Shown here: piece after piece, positions 1 to 8,069 of the stretch | Layout: each line of letters opens with the position of its first letter | How positions within the stretch are numbered: position 1 is the stretch's first letter | DNA from: VRUE01 sp963728835 | Lineage (GTDB): Bacteria > Actinomycetota > Thermoleophilia > Solirubrobacterales > 70-9 | NCBI GenBank assembly: GCA_963728835.1 | Contig: CAVSKZ010000002.1 | Location: forward strand, 868,001-932,000 | Length of the DNA: 64,000 bases | Direction: 5' to 3' | Made by a program: the position numbers and the translations under genes | Notes under the pieces: generated by a model | The model's input: the letters and a program-made list of their open reading frames with translations, nothing else | The model's database searches: none | What the model was told of the DNA's origin: nothing

Positions 1-2
1 CG

Positions 3-272
3 GCCGGCATCGCCAACGCCACCGGCGACGTCGAGGTGATCGCCGGCGGCAACGGCATGGCGCTCGGCGCGCTGGCCGCCTGGTTCGCGATCCGGCGGGC
101 CGAGACCCACGGCGCGATCGACGCGGACTACGACGCGATCGGGGTCCTGGTCGCCGCCGCCGTCCTCCTGGCCCTGCCGGTCTTCGAGTCCACCGCCGAT
201 CCCTTCGCGGGCCTCGTCGGCGGTGCCGTCGGCGGCCTCGCCGGCCTCGCCGCGTCGGCCCTGCGCGAGTAG
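3..272 (+). CDS. C-terminal part of a rhomboid-like intramembrane protease (5' end outside window)
   Basis: The reading frame is open from the window edge, so the start lies upstream. The visible residues contain Gly/Ala-rich hydrophobic stretches (GNGMALGALAAW; AIGVLVAAAVLLALPVF; FAGLVGGAVGGLAGLAAS). They resemble the last transmembrane helices of rhomboid proteins: a GxNG-like turn, then a helix close to the end rich in small residues. The catalytic Ser and His region is not clearly visible, so the family call is tentative. The next gene starts 20 bp downstream on the same strand. Confidence 0.45.
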   Translation, partial: AGIANATGDVEVIAGGNGMALGALAAWFAIRRAETHGAIDADYDAIGVLVAAAVLLALPVFESTADPFAGLVGGAVGGLAGLAASALRE

Positions 273-292
273 CCGGGCTAGGCTCCTCAGTC

Positions 293-622
293 GTGTCCCC
301 CGACGAGGAGCAGCTGGACGCCGCGATCGAGCGGCTGGTCGACGCCGAGCGCTTCGCCGAGGCGGAGCGCATCGTCGCGCGCGCTGCGCCGCAGCTGCAG
401 AAGGTCCTTGCCGCGGCCCTCGCCGAGGGAGGCTGGTTCGGCGAGTCCCACGAGGCGGAGTCGCTGCGAGCCGCGACCGTGCCGGATCCCGACGAGCGTG
501 TCGCCGCGGTGCGCGCGCTCCTCGCCGAGGAGGCGAGGATGGGGATGATGGTGGGAGTCGCCGTCGGCTGGGCACTGCGTGAGGAGATGACCGAAACCGA
601 GAACCAGGAAGGGGAGCGTTGA
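293..622 (+). CDS. Small hypothetical protein upstream of UPF0173 hydrolase
   Basis: Encodes 109 residues from a GTG start. The sequence is acidic and largely helical (repeated Ala/Glu/Arg), with one short hydrophobic stretch (MGMMVGVAVGWAL) near the C-terminus. I recognise no domain. It sits between the rhomboid-like gene and the metallo-hydrolase. Its stop lies 3 bp before the next ATG, and its 3' end carries the AGGGGAG ribosome-binding site of that gene, so the two are probably co-transcribed. Codon use matches its neighbours. Confidence 0.6.
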   Translation: MSPDEEQLDAAIERLVDAERFAEAERIVARAAPQLQKVLAAALAEGGWFGESHEAESLRAATVPDPDERVAAVRALLAEEARMGMMVGVAVGWALREEMTETENQEGER

Positions 623-625
623 GAG

Positions 626-1342
626 ATGGAGATCCGATTTCACGGCCATTCGTGCTTCGAGCTGAGCGAGGGCGACACCAGGGTCCTGGTCGACCCCTTC
701 CTCGAGCCCAACAACCCGGCGGCGGTGGCAAGTGCCGATGACGTCGAGCCGACCCACGTCGTCGTCTCACACGGCCACGCCGACCACATCGCCGACGCGG
801 TCGGCGTCGCCACCCGCACCGGCGCCGAGTGCGTGGCGATCGTCGAGGTCGCCAACTGGCTGGAAGAGCAGGGGGTGGAGAAGGTCCACGACCCGAACCT
901 CGGCGGCACCGTCCGCTTCGACTGGGGCTGGGTGAAGCTGGTCCCGGCCTGGCACACGAGCACGATCGCCGGCTCCGCAGAGGCCCCCTACAGCCCAACG
1001 CCGGGAACGGTCACGGGGACGCCGGCCGGGCTGCTGATCCACATCGGCGGCATCACCGTCTACCACGCTGGCGACACCTGCCTCTTCGGCGACATGAAGC
1101 TGATCGCGGAACGCAACCCGGTTGACGTCGCGCTGCTGCCGATCGGCGGCCACTACACGATGGACCGCCACGACGGGGTCGTCGCGGCCGAGCTCGTCGG
1201 TGCCGGCACGGTGATCCCGATGCACTACGACACCTTCCCCCCGATCGCGACCGACGCCCAGGCCTTCAAGTCGGAGGTCGAGGCGAAGACCTCCTCGCAG
1301 GTCGTGATCCTCGCCCCCGGGGAGTCCCACTCGGCCGGCTGA
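626..1342 (+). CDS. UPF0173 family metal-dependent hydrolase (MBL fold)
   Basis: A 238-residue metallo-beta-lactamase-fold protein, the usual length for the UPF0173/YtkL family. The N-terminus MEIRFHGHSCF is characteristic. The HxHxDH metal motif is HGHADH at about residues 49-54, with further His/Asp ligands in AWH (about 110), HAGDT (about 147-151) and MHYDTFP (about 199). Substrates of this family are not established. No signal peptide is visible, so it is probably cytoplasmic. The ATG is chosen because of the AAGGGGAG ribosome-binding site just upstream. Confidence 0.88.
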   Translation: MEIRFHGHSCFELSEGDTRVLVDPFLEPNNPAAVASADDVEPTHVVVSHGHADHIADAVGVATRTGAECVAIVEVANWLEEQGVEKVHDPNLGGTVRFDWGWVKLVPAWHTSTIAGSAEAPYSPTPGTVTGTPAGLLIHIGGITVYHAGDTCLFGDMKLIAERNPVDVALLPIGGHYTMDRHDGVVAAELVGAGTVIPMHYDTFPPIATDAQAFKSEVEAKTSSQVVILAPGESHSAG

Positions 1343-1348
1343 GCGGCG

Positions 1349-2836
1349 CTATTCCTCTTCCGGGGTGACCTGGGGGGCGGCGGGCGGTGTCGATTCGGCT
1401 GCAGGCGGCGTGCTTTCGGCCGGCGGCGGAGGCGGAGGGGTGCTTTCGGCCGGAGGGGCGGGAGCCGGTTCGGGGCTGGCGCCCACCGTCACCACGACGG
1501 TGTCGCTGCCGGCCGGCGCTCCGGCGCCCGCGGAGGGCGCCGCTCCGTCGATCCCGGCGGAGGTTTTCGTCGTGTCCTCCGCCTTGGCTTCCCCGCCGCC
1601 GCCGGCCGGCGCGCCTTCCTCGGCGGGGGCGGTGGTCGCTCCCGCTTCGGTTGTCACGGTCTCCGCTTCGGGGGCCGGCGCCGGTTCGGGGGCGGGCACT
1701 GCAGCCGGCGGGCTGTTGGTGGGGACCGCCGCGGTGTGGGCGGGCGCGACGGCTGCCTTCGGGCCCGGCTGGACGCGCGAGATCTTCGCCGGCGCGCTGC
1801 TCACGGGCGCCGGCTCGGTCTGATGCTTCACCTCGACCGCACCGGCGGTGATCACGGCCGCGGTGACGACGCCGGCCACGGCCTTCGTGCCGATCGCGCT
1901 GCCCACCGCGCCGATGCCTCCGGCCGCGCTACCGCCGCCGAGGGCGGCGCCGACGCTGCCGACTGCGCCGGCCCCGGTGGCGCCGGTTCCCGTTGCGGTC
2001 GCGGCGCCACCGGCACCTGCTCCTCCCAGGCCAAGCTTGGAGAGGATGAAGCCTTTGAGTGCGACCAGCGGGCCCACCGGGACCAGCGCGGCCAGCACCT
2101 TGTCGTTGGAGCGGAGCTGGGAGCGGAAGTCGGCGCATTCCTCGCAGTCGCGGACGTGGCGGCGGACCGGACCGGCGAGCTTGCGCAGCCCCTCGGCCGC
2201 CTCCGCCAGGTCGATGCGGACCTCGCCGCAGGTCAGCTGGCGCGCCTGGCTCGCCTCGGCGAGCGAGATCCGCGCCCGCACCAGCAGCGACTTGACCGAG
2301 GGCACGCTGGTTTCCATCGCCTGCGCGATCTCCTCGTAGGACATCGCGTCCATCTCGCGCAGCAGCAGGGCCGAGCGCTGGGTCTCGGGCAGCTTGCCGA
2401 CGTCGGTCAGGAGCTGGCGGAACTCCTCGCGGTTGTGGACCTTCTCGGCGGTGGAGGCGGCCTCGACCGCGGGCACCATGTCCATCGATTCCTGCGCGTC
2501 GGCGGTGGGCTTGCGCAGGAAGTTGAGGCAGCGGTTGCGGGCGATCCGGTAGAGCCACGGGCGCAGGTTGATCTCGCGCTCGTCGGCGAGCATCGCCCGG
2601 TAGGCGTTGACGAAGACCTCCTGCAGGACGTCTTCGGCGTCCTCGGTCGAGCGGAGCATCTGGCGGCAGAAGCCGAGCAGGCGGCCCTGGTAGCGGTCGA
2701 CGATGGCCTCGAACGCACCGGGGTTCCCGGCGCGGGCCATCGCGATCAGGCGATCGTCGCCTTGCAGCTTGAGAAGCGGGGAACGCCGGGCTAGGAGTCC
2801 GCGGCGACTGGCGTGTGTGAGAGCTGAAGCCTCCAA
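1349..2836 (-). CDS. ECF-type sigma factor fused to a zinc anti-sigma-like domain and a membrane/proline-rich tail
   Basis: Encodes 495 residues from a TTG start, chosen because of a GGAGGA ribosome-binding site just before it. Residues about 28-105 form sigma region 2 (DAEDVLQEVFVNAYR, RPWLYRIARNRCLNFLR). Residues about 145-195 form region 4 (LPETQRSALLLREMDAMSYEEIAQAM). A ZAS-like zinc site follows: C203, then H227-x3-C231-x2-C234. After this come a Gly/Ala-rich linker, a probable membrane segment at about 317-335 (VAGVVTAAVITAGAVEV) and a long Ala/Pro/Glu-rich tail. Sigma and anti-sigma functions are normally separate genes; here both lie on one chain, suggesting a membrane-tethered sigma factor with built-in inhibition. 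It is convergent with the UPF0173 gene. Confidence 0.85.
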   Translation of the reverse strand: MEASALTHASRRGLLARRSPLLKLQGDDRLIAMARAGNPGAFEAIVDRYQGRLLGFCRQMLRSTEDAEDVLQEVFVNAYRAMLADEREINLRPWLYRIARNRCLNFLRKPTADAQESMDMVPAVEAASTAEKVHNREEFRQLLTDVGKLPETQRSALLLREMDAMSYEEIAQAMETSVPSVKSLLVRARISLAEASQARQLTCGEVRIDLAEAAEGLRKLAGPVRRHVRDCEECADFRSQLRSNDKVLAALVPVGPLVALKGFILSKLGLGGAGAGGAATATGTGATGAGAVGSVGAALGGGSAAGGIGAVGSAIGTKAVAGVVTAAVITAGAVEVKHQTEPAPVSSAPAKISRVQPGPKAAVAPAHTAAVPTNSPPAAVPAPEPAPAPEAETVTTEAGATTAPAEEGAPAGGGGEAKAEDTTKTSAGIDGAAPSAGAGAPAGSDTVVVTVGASPEPAPAPPAESTPPPPPPAESTPPAAESTPPAAPQVTPEEE

Positions 2837-2959
2837 GCGATTCCTCCAAGAGCAGCCAGGGAAGGCGTTTGTCTTCTAGCTCAGGGACACCGTAGCACCG
2901 GCATAGTTGCGGTACCTCGGCAGTTTTTAGTGCGACTTTATGAATCCAAGTTCGCCCGG

Positions 2960-4644
2960 CTACCATCGCAAATGCCCGGGTGGCGAAATTGGCAAAAGCG
3001 GCGCCCTTAAAAGGCGTTGCCCCACTGGGGGGCTTGCGGGTTCGAGTCCCGCCCCGGGCACTAGGAGTTCCAAGTTCGAACCAACCTCAAAATGAGAGGA
3101 CTTGGGACTGGCCGCGATTTTTTCAAGCCGCCCCGGCAGCGTCTCGTCAAGAAGTCCTTGGAACTCGTCGGTGAGTTCTGCGCCTTCGACGCCCTCCGGG
3201 CTGACGATGAGCTTCTTGAAGACCGCTTGATTGAAACGTCGCCGCGTTTCGGGATCTACGCGCTCGTAGCTGTCTGGCAGGCTGCTCAGTAGTTCATGGG
3301 CCTTTTCTAGACCCTCCTCGGCCTTCCCAAGGTCGGCCTCAGCCTTTGCGAGCTTCCCTTTCGCGGCAACGAGGGAAGACTGCAACTCGGTCTGCTGCTC
3401 CTCCAGCACATCGAGCGGGATCGCGTCTGGGTTTGCAAGTCGATCGGCAACTAGGCGGCCGCGCCTGGCTTCGATCTGCTCGATTTCGCGGCGGCACTGC
3501 TCGGCGTGCTTCCGCTGATGCTCGGTGAGCAAGCCAAACTGCTCGATCAGCTGCGGCTTAACGGCGGCAGCACGTTCGGCAAACTGCGCGACCTGCTGCC
3601 GGTGGTAGCGGGTCACTTCCTGCTCAAGCCAATCGGCCGGCAGGTACGGCAAGCGGCAGCCCGTGCCTCGGTGGCGACCGGCGCACATGAAGTAGTCATA
3701 GGCGCCGCCGTTGCCGGTGACCTTCGTGAACAGCAACCGCTCGCCGCAGAGGTCGCAGAAGACCGACCCCTTGACGTAGTGCTGGTGCCGCCAGGAGCTA
3801 TCGCGGCCCTCGGAGCGACCATCGAAGATTTGCTGAACCCGCTCCCAAAGCTCGTCTGAGACAAGCCGAGGGTGCGTCCCTTCGTATTCGACGCCCTTCC
3901 AGACGACGACGCCCTTGTAGTAGGGATCGCGAAGGAGGCGATGCAACGCCGAGCGCCCGACTTTGCCGGGTGCCCGCCCGCCCGGATTGCTCCGCAGGCC
4001 GCGCTCGTACAGACTCCTCGACCAATCCGCGCAGCGACCACTCGCCCGTGGCGAATGCCTGGAATGCGTACTGCATGTGGTGGGAGCGGTCGGGATCAAG
4101 CACGACGTAGCGGATGGAGTTCCGGCCTTCCATCCGCTGCTCGTTGAGGTAGCCGAGCTTGGTGCGGTTCGGGGTGCCGCCAAGTTCGGCCTTCTTGCGG
4201 AGCCCGTCTTTGATCTTGATCGCGTCGTTGCGAGAGCGATACGCATTGACGCCAGCGAGGACCGCCATCTGGAGCAATCCCGCAGGCGTGTTGTCGATCC
4301 TCTCCGTTGCCGAAATCAACTCCGTGCCGACTGCGCGCAGTTCGGCGTAGGTCTGGAATTGCGTCGAGCTCGTCGCGGACGAATCGCTCCAGCATGTAGA
4401 CGATGAAGTAGTCGATCTGGCCGTCCTCTTTGGCGAAATCGAGTGCTTCCCGAAGCGTGCGGTACATGCCGTTTGAGGCGCTTTCGGCTGGGGCGACGAA
4501 CTCCCGCACCACGTCGGCCTCCCGCTTGGCGGCCTCCTCAAAGCAACGGTCACGCTGATACTCGAAGGAGTAGCCATCGTCGGCACCCGCCCGCTTCGTC
4601 TGACCGTCACTGGATACCCGTAGCAAAATGATCGCTCGCCTCAT
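2960..4644 (-). pseudogene. Large serine recombinase (integrase), broken by two frameshifts
   Basis: Three consecutive minus-strand frames together make one large serine recombinase. The resolvase domain (4644 to about 4365) contains LLRVSSDGQ with the catalytic Ser and the YSFEYQRDRC helix. The middle part (about 4365 to 4015; NTPAGLLQMAVLAGVNAYRS, GLRKKAELGGTPN, GYLNEQR) continues in a second frame. The recombinase domain, zinc ribbon (FCDLCGERLLF ... FMCAGRHRGTGC) and a coiled coil occupy a third frame to the end. The C-terminus reads backwards through tRNA-Leu (GAGLEPASPPVGQ). Its ATG overlaps the ImmA-like stop, so it is the last gene of the repressor operon. Two indels near 4365 and 4015 should inactivate it, unless they are sequencing errors. 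Confidence 0.85.
2974..3060 (+). tRNA. tRNA-Leu (TAA anticodon)
   Basis: The acceptor stem pairs GCCCGGG at 2974-2980 with CCCGGGC at 3053-3059, and A3060 is the discriminator base. The anticodon loop reads CTTAAAA, giving anticodon TAA. There is a long variable arm, as expected for Leu, and the T arm is GGGTTCGAGTCCC. CCA is not encoded. A serine recombinase gene reads into the 3' end of this tRNA from the right, marking it as the attachment site of the element that follows. Confidence 0.95.
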
Positions 4645-5189
4645 CGCACCGCCTCCGGCTCAAGTAGCCCTAGCTGATCGAAGCGGTAGCGCATGGCCGG
4701 GGCGCTGACCCGGAAGCGGCGAGCGAGAACATGGGGATCACGGAACCCCTCGTCGTAGAAGCAGCGCTTGAGCCAAGTGCGCGGCATCGTCAGGCAGGCG
4801 GCGAAGTAGTCCGCCGCCCGTTCGGCGGCTTGTTCCGCCGTGCCGAACCGGGAGTCCTTGTAGATCGCTTCCCGCATCGGGTGGTCGATCAGATGCTTGA
4901 GTTCGTGGGCGAGTGAGAAGACTTGGCGTCCTCGGCTGTCGTTGCTGTTGATGAGGATGCGCCACTTGCCGCGCCGCCAGCGGATCGCGCCGGACAGGTG
5001 GCGGGCCGGGAGGTAGTGGACTTCGACACGCGGCAGCGCGGCGACGGCTTCGACGGGGAAGGGCGGCTCGGTGATCCGTAGCAGCGAAATGAGGCGGTGC
5101 GCCTGCCGCTCCGCAATGGACTTCGCTTCCCACGGTCGCAGCGCCCGCTGCGGACAGATCAAGCGGCATTCGGCAATCGGGCTTTTCAT
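4641..5189 (-). CDS. ImmA/IrrE-family metallo-endopeptidase
   Basis: Encodes 182 residues. The zinc protease motif HExxH is HELKH at residues 95-99, and the third ligand is probably E123 in AAERAADYFAA, the usual arrangement of this family. In conjugative elements such as ICEBs1, ImmA cleaves the XRE repressor ImmR after an inducing signal. Here the gene overlaps the XRE gene upstream by 4 bp and the recombinase gene downstream by 4 bp, so all three should be one operon. I infer that its substrate is the adjacent repressor. Confidence 0.85.
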   Translation of the reverse strand: MKSPIAECRLICPQRALRPWEAKSIAERQAHRLISLLRITEPPFPVEAVAALPRVEVHYLPARHLSGAIRWRRGKWRILINSNDSRGRQVFSLAHELKHLIDHPMREAIYKDSRFGTAEQAAERAADYFAACLTMPRTWLKRCFYDEGFRDPHVLARRFRVSAPAMRYRFDQLGLLEPEAVR

Positions 5190-5524
5190 CGCCGCCGCCC
5201 TCGCTTCGGGTACTTGCTTTCCAGCTTGGAGTAGAGCCGCTCGGCCTCGGCGACCGCTTCCTTCGGGAAGCCCTGGCGGCGGAAGTATTCGGCGGGGCCG
5301 ACTTCGTGGCGGGGATACCTGCCCTTAATCAGCAGTTCCTCGTAGCCGACTTGGAGCGCCCGCGCCAGGCGCTCCAGGACGTTCAGGTTCGGCAGATACT
5401 TGCCGGACTCCCACACGGAGACGTTCGACTTGGTGACGCCAACCTTTTCTGCGAGCTGCGGCGCAGTAAGACCGAGCTTCTTTCGGCGGCGAGTGATGAA
5501 GGCGGCGAACTTGGCATTGCTTGG
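5186..5524 (-). CDS. XRE-family repressor, ImmR-like
   Basis: From the ATG at 5524 this is a 112-residue protein with an XRE helix-turn-helix at about residues 5-60 (FITRRRKKLGLTAPQLAEKVGVTKSNVSVWESGKYLPN) and a short helical C-terminal part. Longer starts at 5572 or 5665 are open. However, the palindrome at 5549-5564 and a promoter-like sequence at 5573-5601 would then lie inside the gene, so I prefer 5524. No clear ribosome-binding site precedes it. The product probably represses its own operon and, through the same palindrome at 10412 and 10448, the transfer operon. Confidence 0.8.
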   Translation of the reverse strand, partial: PSNAKFAAFITRRRKKLGLTAPQLAEKVGVTKSNVSVWESGKYLPNLNVLERLARALQVGYEELLIKGRYPRHEVGPAEYFRRQGFPKEAVAEAERLYSKLESKYPKRGRRR

Positions 5525-5548
5525 CATGGGGATGGTGATTAGTGAACG

Positions 5549-5564
5549 GTTCAAGACCTTGAAC
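5549..5564. promoter_or_regulatory. Operator palindrome O1 (repressor operon)
   Basis: GTTCAAGACCTTGAAC is an inverted repeat with 7-bp arms around 2 bp. It lies 25 bp upstream of the preferred XRE start. Two more copies of the same pattern precede the transfer operon (10412-10427 and 10448-10463), which points to one regulator binding all three. Confidence 0.75.
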
Positions 5565-5572
5565 TCAGACAT

Positions 5573-5601
5573 ATTGTCTCGCTGATTTGAAGCGGGGGCA
5601 A
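5573..5601 (-). promoter_or_regulatory. Candidate promoter of the XRE-ImmA-recombinase operon
   Basis: On the minus strand, TTGCCC (5601-5596) and GACAAT (5578-5573) are separated by 17 bp, close to sigma-70-type -35 and -10 boxes. Transcription would begin at about 5566, so operator O1 would cover the start point, the classical layout for a repressor. The call is from pattern only. Confidence 0.4.
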
Positions 5602-5667
5602 GAAGCCAACCAATGAGAAGCGGGGGCGACCTGAACGCATGAATGTGTGTCCAGGCCGCCCGCATAA

Positions 5668-6045
5668 CTACGCCTTGAGGGCTTCGATCTTGGACTCGAT
5701 TTCGGCCTTGCGGTCGGCGGCGCTGTCTTTCAACGCGTCGTGCTCCGCTTTGGCCTCGTCGGCCCGATCCTTCGCGGCGTCTACCTCGGCGTCGATGGCG
5801 TCGCGAGCTTTCTCCAGCGTGGCGATGGCTTGGTCCACCGCGCCGTCCGGCGTCGTCTCTTGAACGCGGGTGCGGGTCAGGCCGAGTTCCTTCCGGGCCT
5901 GGTATTCCGCTCCGCGGATCGAGCTCGGCTTCATGTCGAACTCTTTGCCGACGACGACCTGGGCCTCCTTCTTGGAGATGCCCTGCTCTTTGACGACCGC
6001 CTCAACGCGCTCGTAGATTTCCTGGTTCTTGCTCTTGTCGCTCAT
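5668..6045 (-). CDS. Small HTH/coiled-coil protein of the tRNA-Leu element
   Basis: Encodes 125 residues, started at the ATG with AGGAGGTT upstream. The first half (NQEIYERVEAVVKEQGISKKEAQVVVGKEFDMKPSSIRGAEYQARKELGL) looks like a helix-turn-helix fold. The second half (about 72-125) is a Glu/Asp/Ala/Lys coiled coil (IATLEKARDAIDAEVDAAKDRADEAK). I cannot name the family. It lies between the methyltransferase and the XRE gene on the same strand and may be the last gene of the transfer operon or an accessory regulator. Confidence 0.65.
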   Translation of the reverse strand: MSDKSKNQEIYERVEAVVKEQGISKKEAQVVVGKEFDMKPSSIRGAEYQARKELGLTRTRVQETTPDGAVDQAIATLEKARDAIDAEVDAAKDRADEAKAEHDALKDSAADRKAEIESKIEALKA

Positions 6046-6146
6046 GTCCAGGAACCTCCTCTTGGGTAGTGGATGGCTGTGGCGGCGGGCAGAAAGGTGT
6101 GCACGCCCTTCCGCCCGCCGTGGAGCCGTCCACCGCCGCCTGCTTC

Positions 6147-7148
6147 TCAAGGTCCGCATCCCGACCTCCGCAGCCGCCGCCTGGCGAGGCGGGAGAAGGT
6201 GGGATTCAGTTCGATGCCGAGCCAGTCGCGACGGTGCCGCGCTGCGACTAGGCCGACGGTGCCGGTGCCAAAGAACGGATCGAGGACGAGGCCGGGGCGA
6301 CTCGGCGCGAAGCAGTGGCAGCGACGAAGCTCGCCGGTCTTACGGACCTGGATCACGCCCTCGCTGGTGCGGCGGCGAACGATCCGCGTCGGCCGGGTCC
6401 AAGCGCGGTCACACTGCACGCAGATCCGCTCCGGGCAGGCCGCCAGGATTGGCCGCTCGATCAGGCGCTCGGGGAAGGTGGCCTGGTGGCCGAACCGGTC
6501 GACGGCGGTGGCCGTTGCCCAAACATCGCCGGGGTTCTTGCCGCGTGGGTTGCCGACGAGGCCCGCCGCGCGGAGCTTTCCGAGCCCGTTGTTGTGGCCC
6601 TGGTAGAGCCGGCCGAGGCTGGCCGGGGAGGCACGGCCGATCCGCTGGACCGAGCGGTGCGGGACGCGGATTTCATCGAGGCTGAAGAAGTAGCTCGGCT
6701 CCTTGGTCGCAAAGATCACCGTCTCGTAGGTCGGGCTGAGGCGATCCCGTGCGCTCTGCGGCATCGGGTTCGTCTTGTGCCAGATCGCGACGTTGCGAAC
6801 GATCCAGCCGTCCTTGGCAAGCGCGAGCGCGACCTGCTGCGGAGCCAGCAACAGACCCTTGGCGGGTGCTCCCTGGCGGGGATGGCGGGAGTACGCATCG
6901 CCCAGGTTCAGCCAGAGCGAGCCGGTCGGCTTCAGGAGCCGCCGGACCTGGCGCAGGATCGTCCGCAGACTCTCGACGTACTCGGCCACCGTCGGCTCCT
7001 GCCCGAGTTGACCGGCCCGGCCGTAGTCGCGTAGCGCCGCGACATAGGGCGGGCTGGTGATGCAGGTGTCCACCGACTCGGGCAAGAGATCCGCCAGCGC
7101 CCGCCGCGCGTCGCCGGTGATGATCGTGTTGCGCGGCAGCGCCTTCAC
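6147..7148 (-). CDS. DNA methyltransferase, SPPY type (probably N4-cytosine or N6-adenine)
   Basis: Encodes 333 residues from a GTG that overlaps the stop of the upstream gene (GTGA). Motif IV is TSPPY at about 31-35 and the AdoMet motif I is LDPFFGTGT near residue 290. This is the beta-type order, with the catalytic motif first. SPPY is typical of N4-cytosine enzymes. Two CxxC/CxC pairs (ICVQC, RCHC) before motif I may hold a zinc. No endonuclease is adjacent, so it is probably an orphan enzyme protecting the element from host restriction. Confidence 0.85.
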   Translation of the reverse strand: MKALPRNTIITGDARRALADLLPESVDTCITSPPYVAALRDYGRAGQLGQEPTVAEYVESLRTILRQVRRLLKPTGSLWLNLGDAYSRHPRQGAPAKGLLLAPQQVALALAKDGWIVRNVAIWHKTNPMPQSARDRLSPTYETVIFATKEPSYFFSLDEIRVPHRSVQRIGRASPASLGRLYQGHNNGLGKLRAAGLVGNPRGKNPGDVWATATAVDRFGHQATFPERLIERPILAACPERICVQCDRAWTRPTRIVRRRTSEGVIQVRKTGELRRCHCFAPSRPGLVLDPFFGTGTVGLVAARHRRDWLGIELNPTFSRLARRRLRRSGCGP

Positions 7149-7957
7149 GGCTTGCCTCCGATCAGCGCATTGGTGAGGTCGCCCGCAAGAACGACCTGCC
7201 AAAGCGGCCACGTCTCCGTCGGCTGGCCCGCGAACAGGTCAACCAGGACCGCCTTTCGCGCATCAGAGGGCACGGCGAAGACGACGCGCGGGAAGTAGCC
7301 CCGGCGCTCCTGCTCGCGGCCCGTCTCCCAATACTGGCGATAGGCGCGGAGCTTCACCGCGAGCGTTGAGCGAGCCTCCGTAGCCCGGTCGATCTCCACG
7401 AAGGCGGCGCGTTCGATCTCCCCGACGCCGAGCCTCACGAACGCATCGGGCTTGAGGTAGGCAGTGCCGCCGTGGGCGCTGGTGAAGCGCCGCCAGGACA
7501 AGGGCTCGGCGTCGAAGTCGAGCACTTCCACCGCTCCGGTCTGTTCGCGTTCGCTGAGGCCAGCGAAGACCTCAGAGACGGCGAGACGGTGCGCGAGAAA
7601 GGAGAGCGAGGGCGTCCAGGGCCGCCGCCGATGGAAGCCGCCGGCAGGACCGCAGGATGAAGCGAGCCGCTGGCCCGCCGTGTCCAGGGACCAAACCGCC
7701 GCCTTGGAGCCAGCGCGGATGCCGCCCACCTGGCGCTCCAGCTTGACGACGACCTGGCGAGCGGCGAGCGAGGCCAGTAGCGCGGGAGCCTGACGAGCTG
7801 CGGAGTGAGCCGTGAGGTCTGCGAAGTGGATGCGGCGAAGCTGCTCGGTGGTGGCAACCCGAAGCCGGTCCAGGGTGTCGATGATGGCCCGCTCCCTGGG
7901 CGTCAGGGTTTCCTCGAGGTGGGCGATTCGCTTCTTCGTGGCATAGCGACGAGTCAC
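7145..7957 (-). CDS. Replication-relaxation family protein
   Basis: Encodes 270 residues from GTG, preceded by GAGGAGGGA. The N-terminal winged-helix part (LTPRERAIIDTLDRLRVATTEQLRRIHFADL) is followed by the conserved core (HRLAVSEVFAGL, LKPDAFVRLGVGEIERAAFVEIDRATEARSTLAVKLRAYRQYW) typical of this family (PF13814). Such proteins occur on actinobacterial plasmids and conjugative elements beside coupling ATPases. Here the gene lies between the coupling ATPase and a methyltransferase, which it overlaps by 4 bp. The role is inferred to be in replication or mobilisation of the element. Confidence 0.8.
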   Translation of the reverse strand: MTRRYATKKRIAHLEETLTPRERAIIDTLDRLRVATTEQLRRIHFADLTAHSAARQAPALLASLAARQVVVKLERQVGGIRAGSKAAVWSLDTAGQRLASSCGPAGGFHRRRPWTPSLSFLAHRLAVSEVFAGLSEREQTGAVEVLDFDAEPLSWRRFTSAHGGTAYLKPDAFVRLGVGEIERAAFVEIDRATEARSTLAVKLRAYRQYWETGREQERRGYFPRVVFAVPSDARKAVLVDLFAGQPTETWPLWQVVLAGDLTNALIGGKP

Positions 7958-8069
7958 GAATCCCTCCTCGTTTGAGGTGGGATAGTCGTTGCGCGATCCG
8001 AGCCGGGTACGGCAGCAGAGCTTGCGTAGCGGACGGGCCTCGCAGACGCGAAATGAAGGCCGAGCCGAA

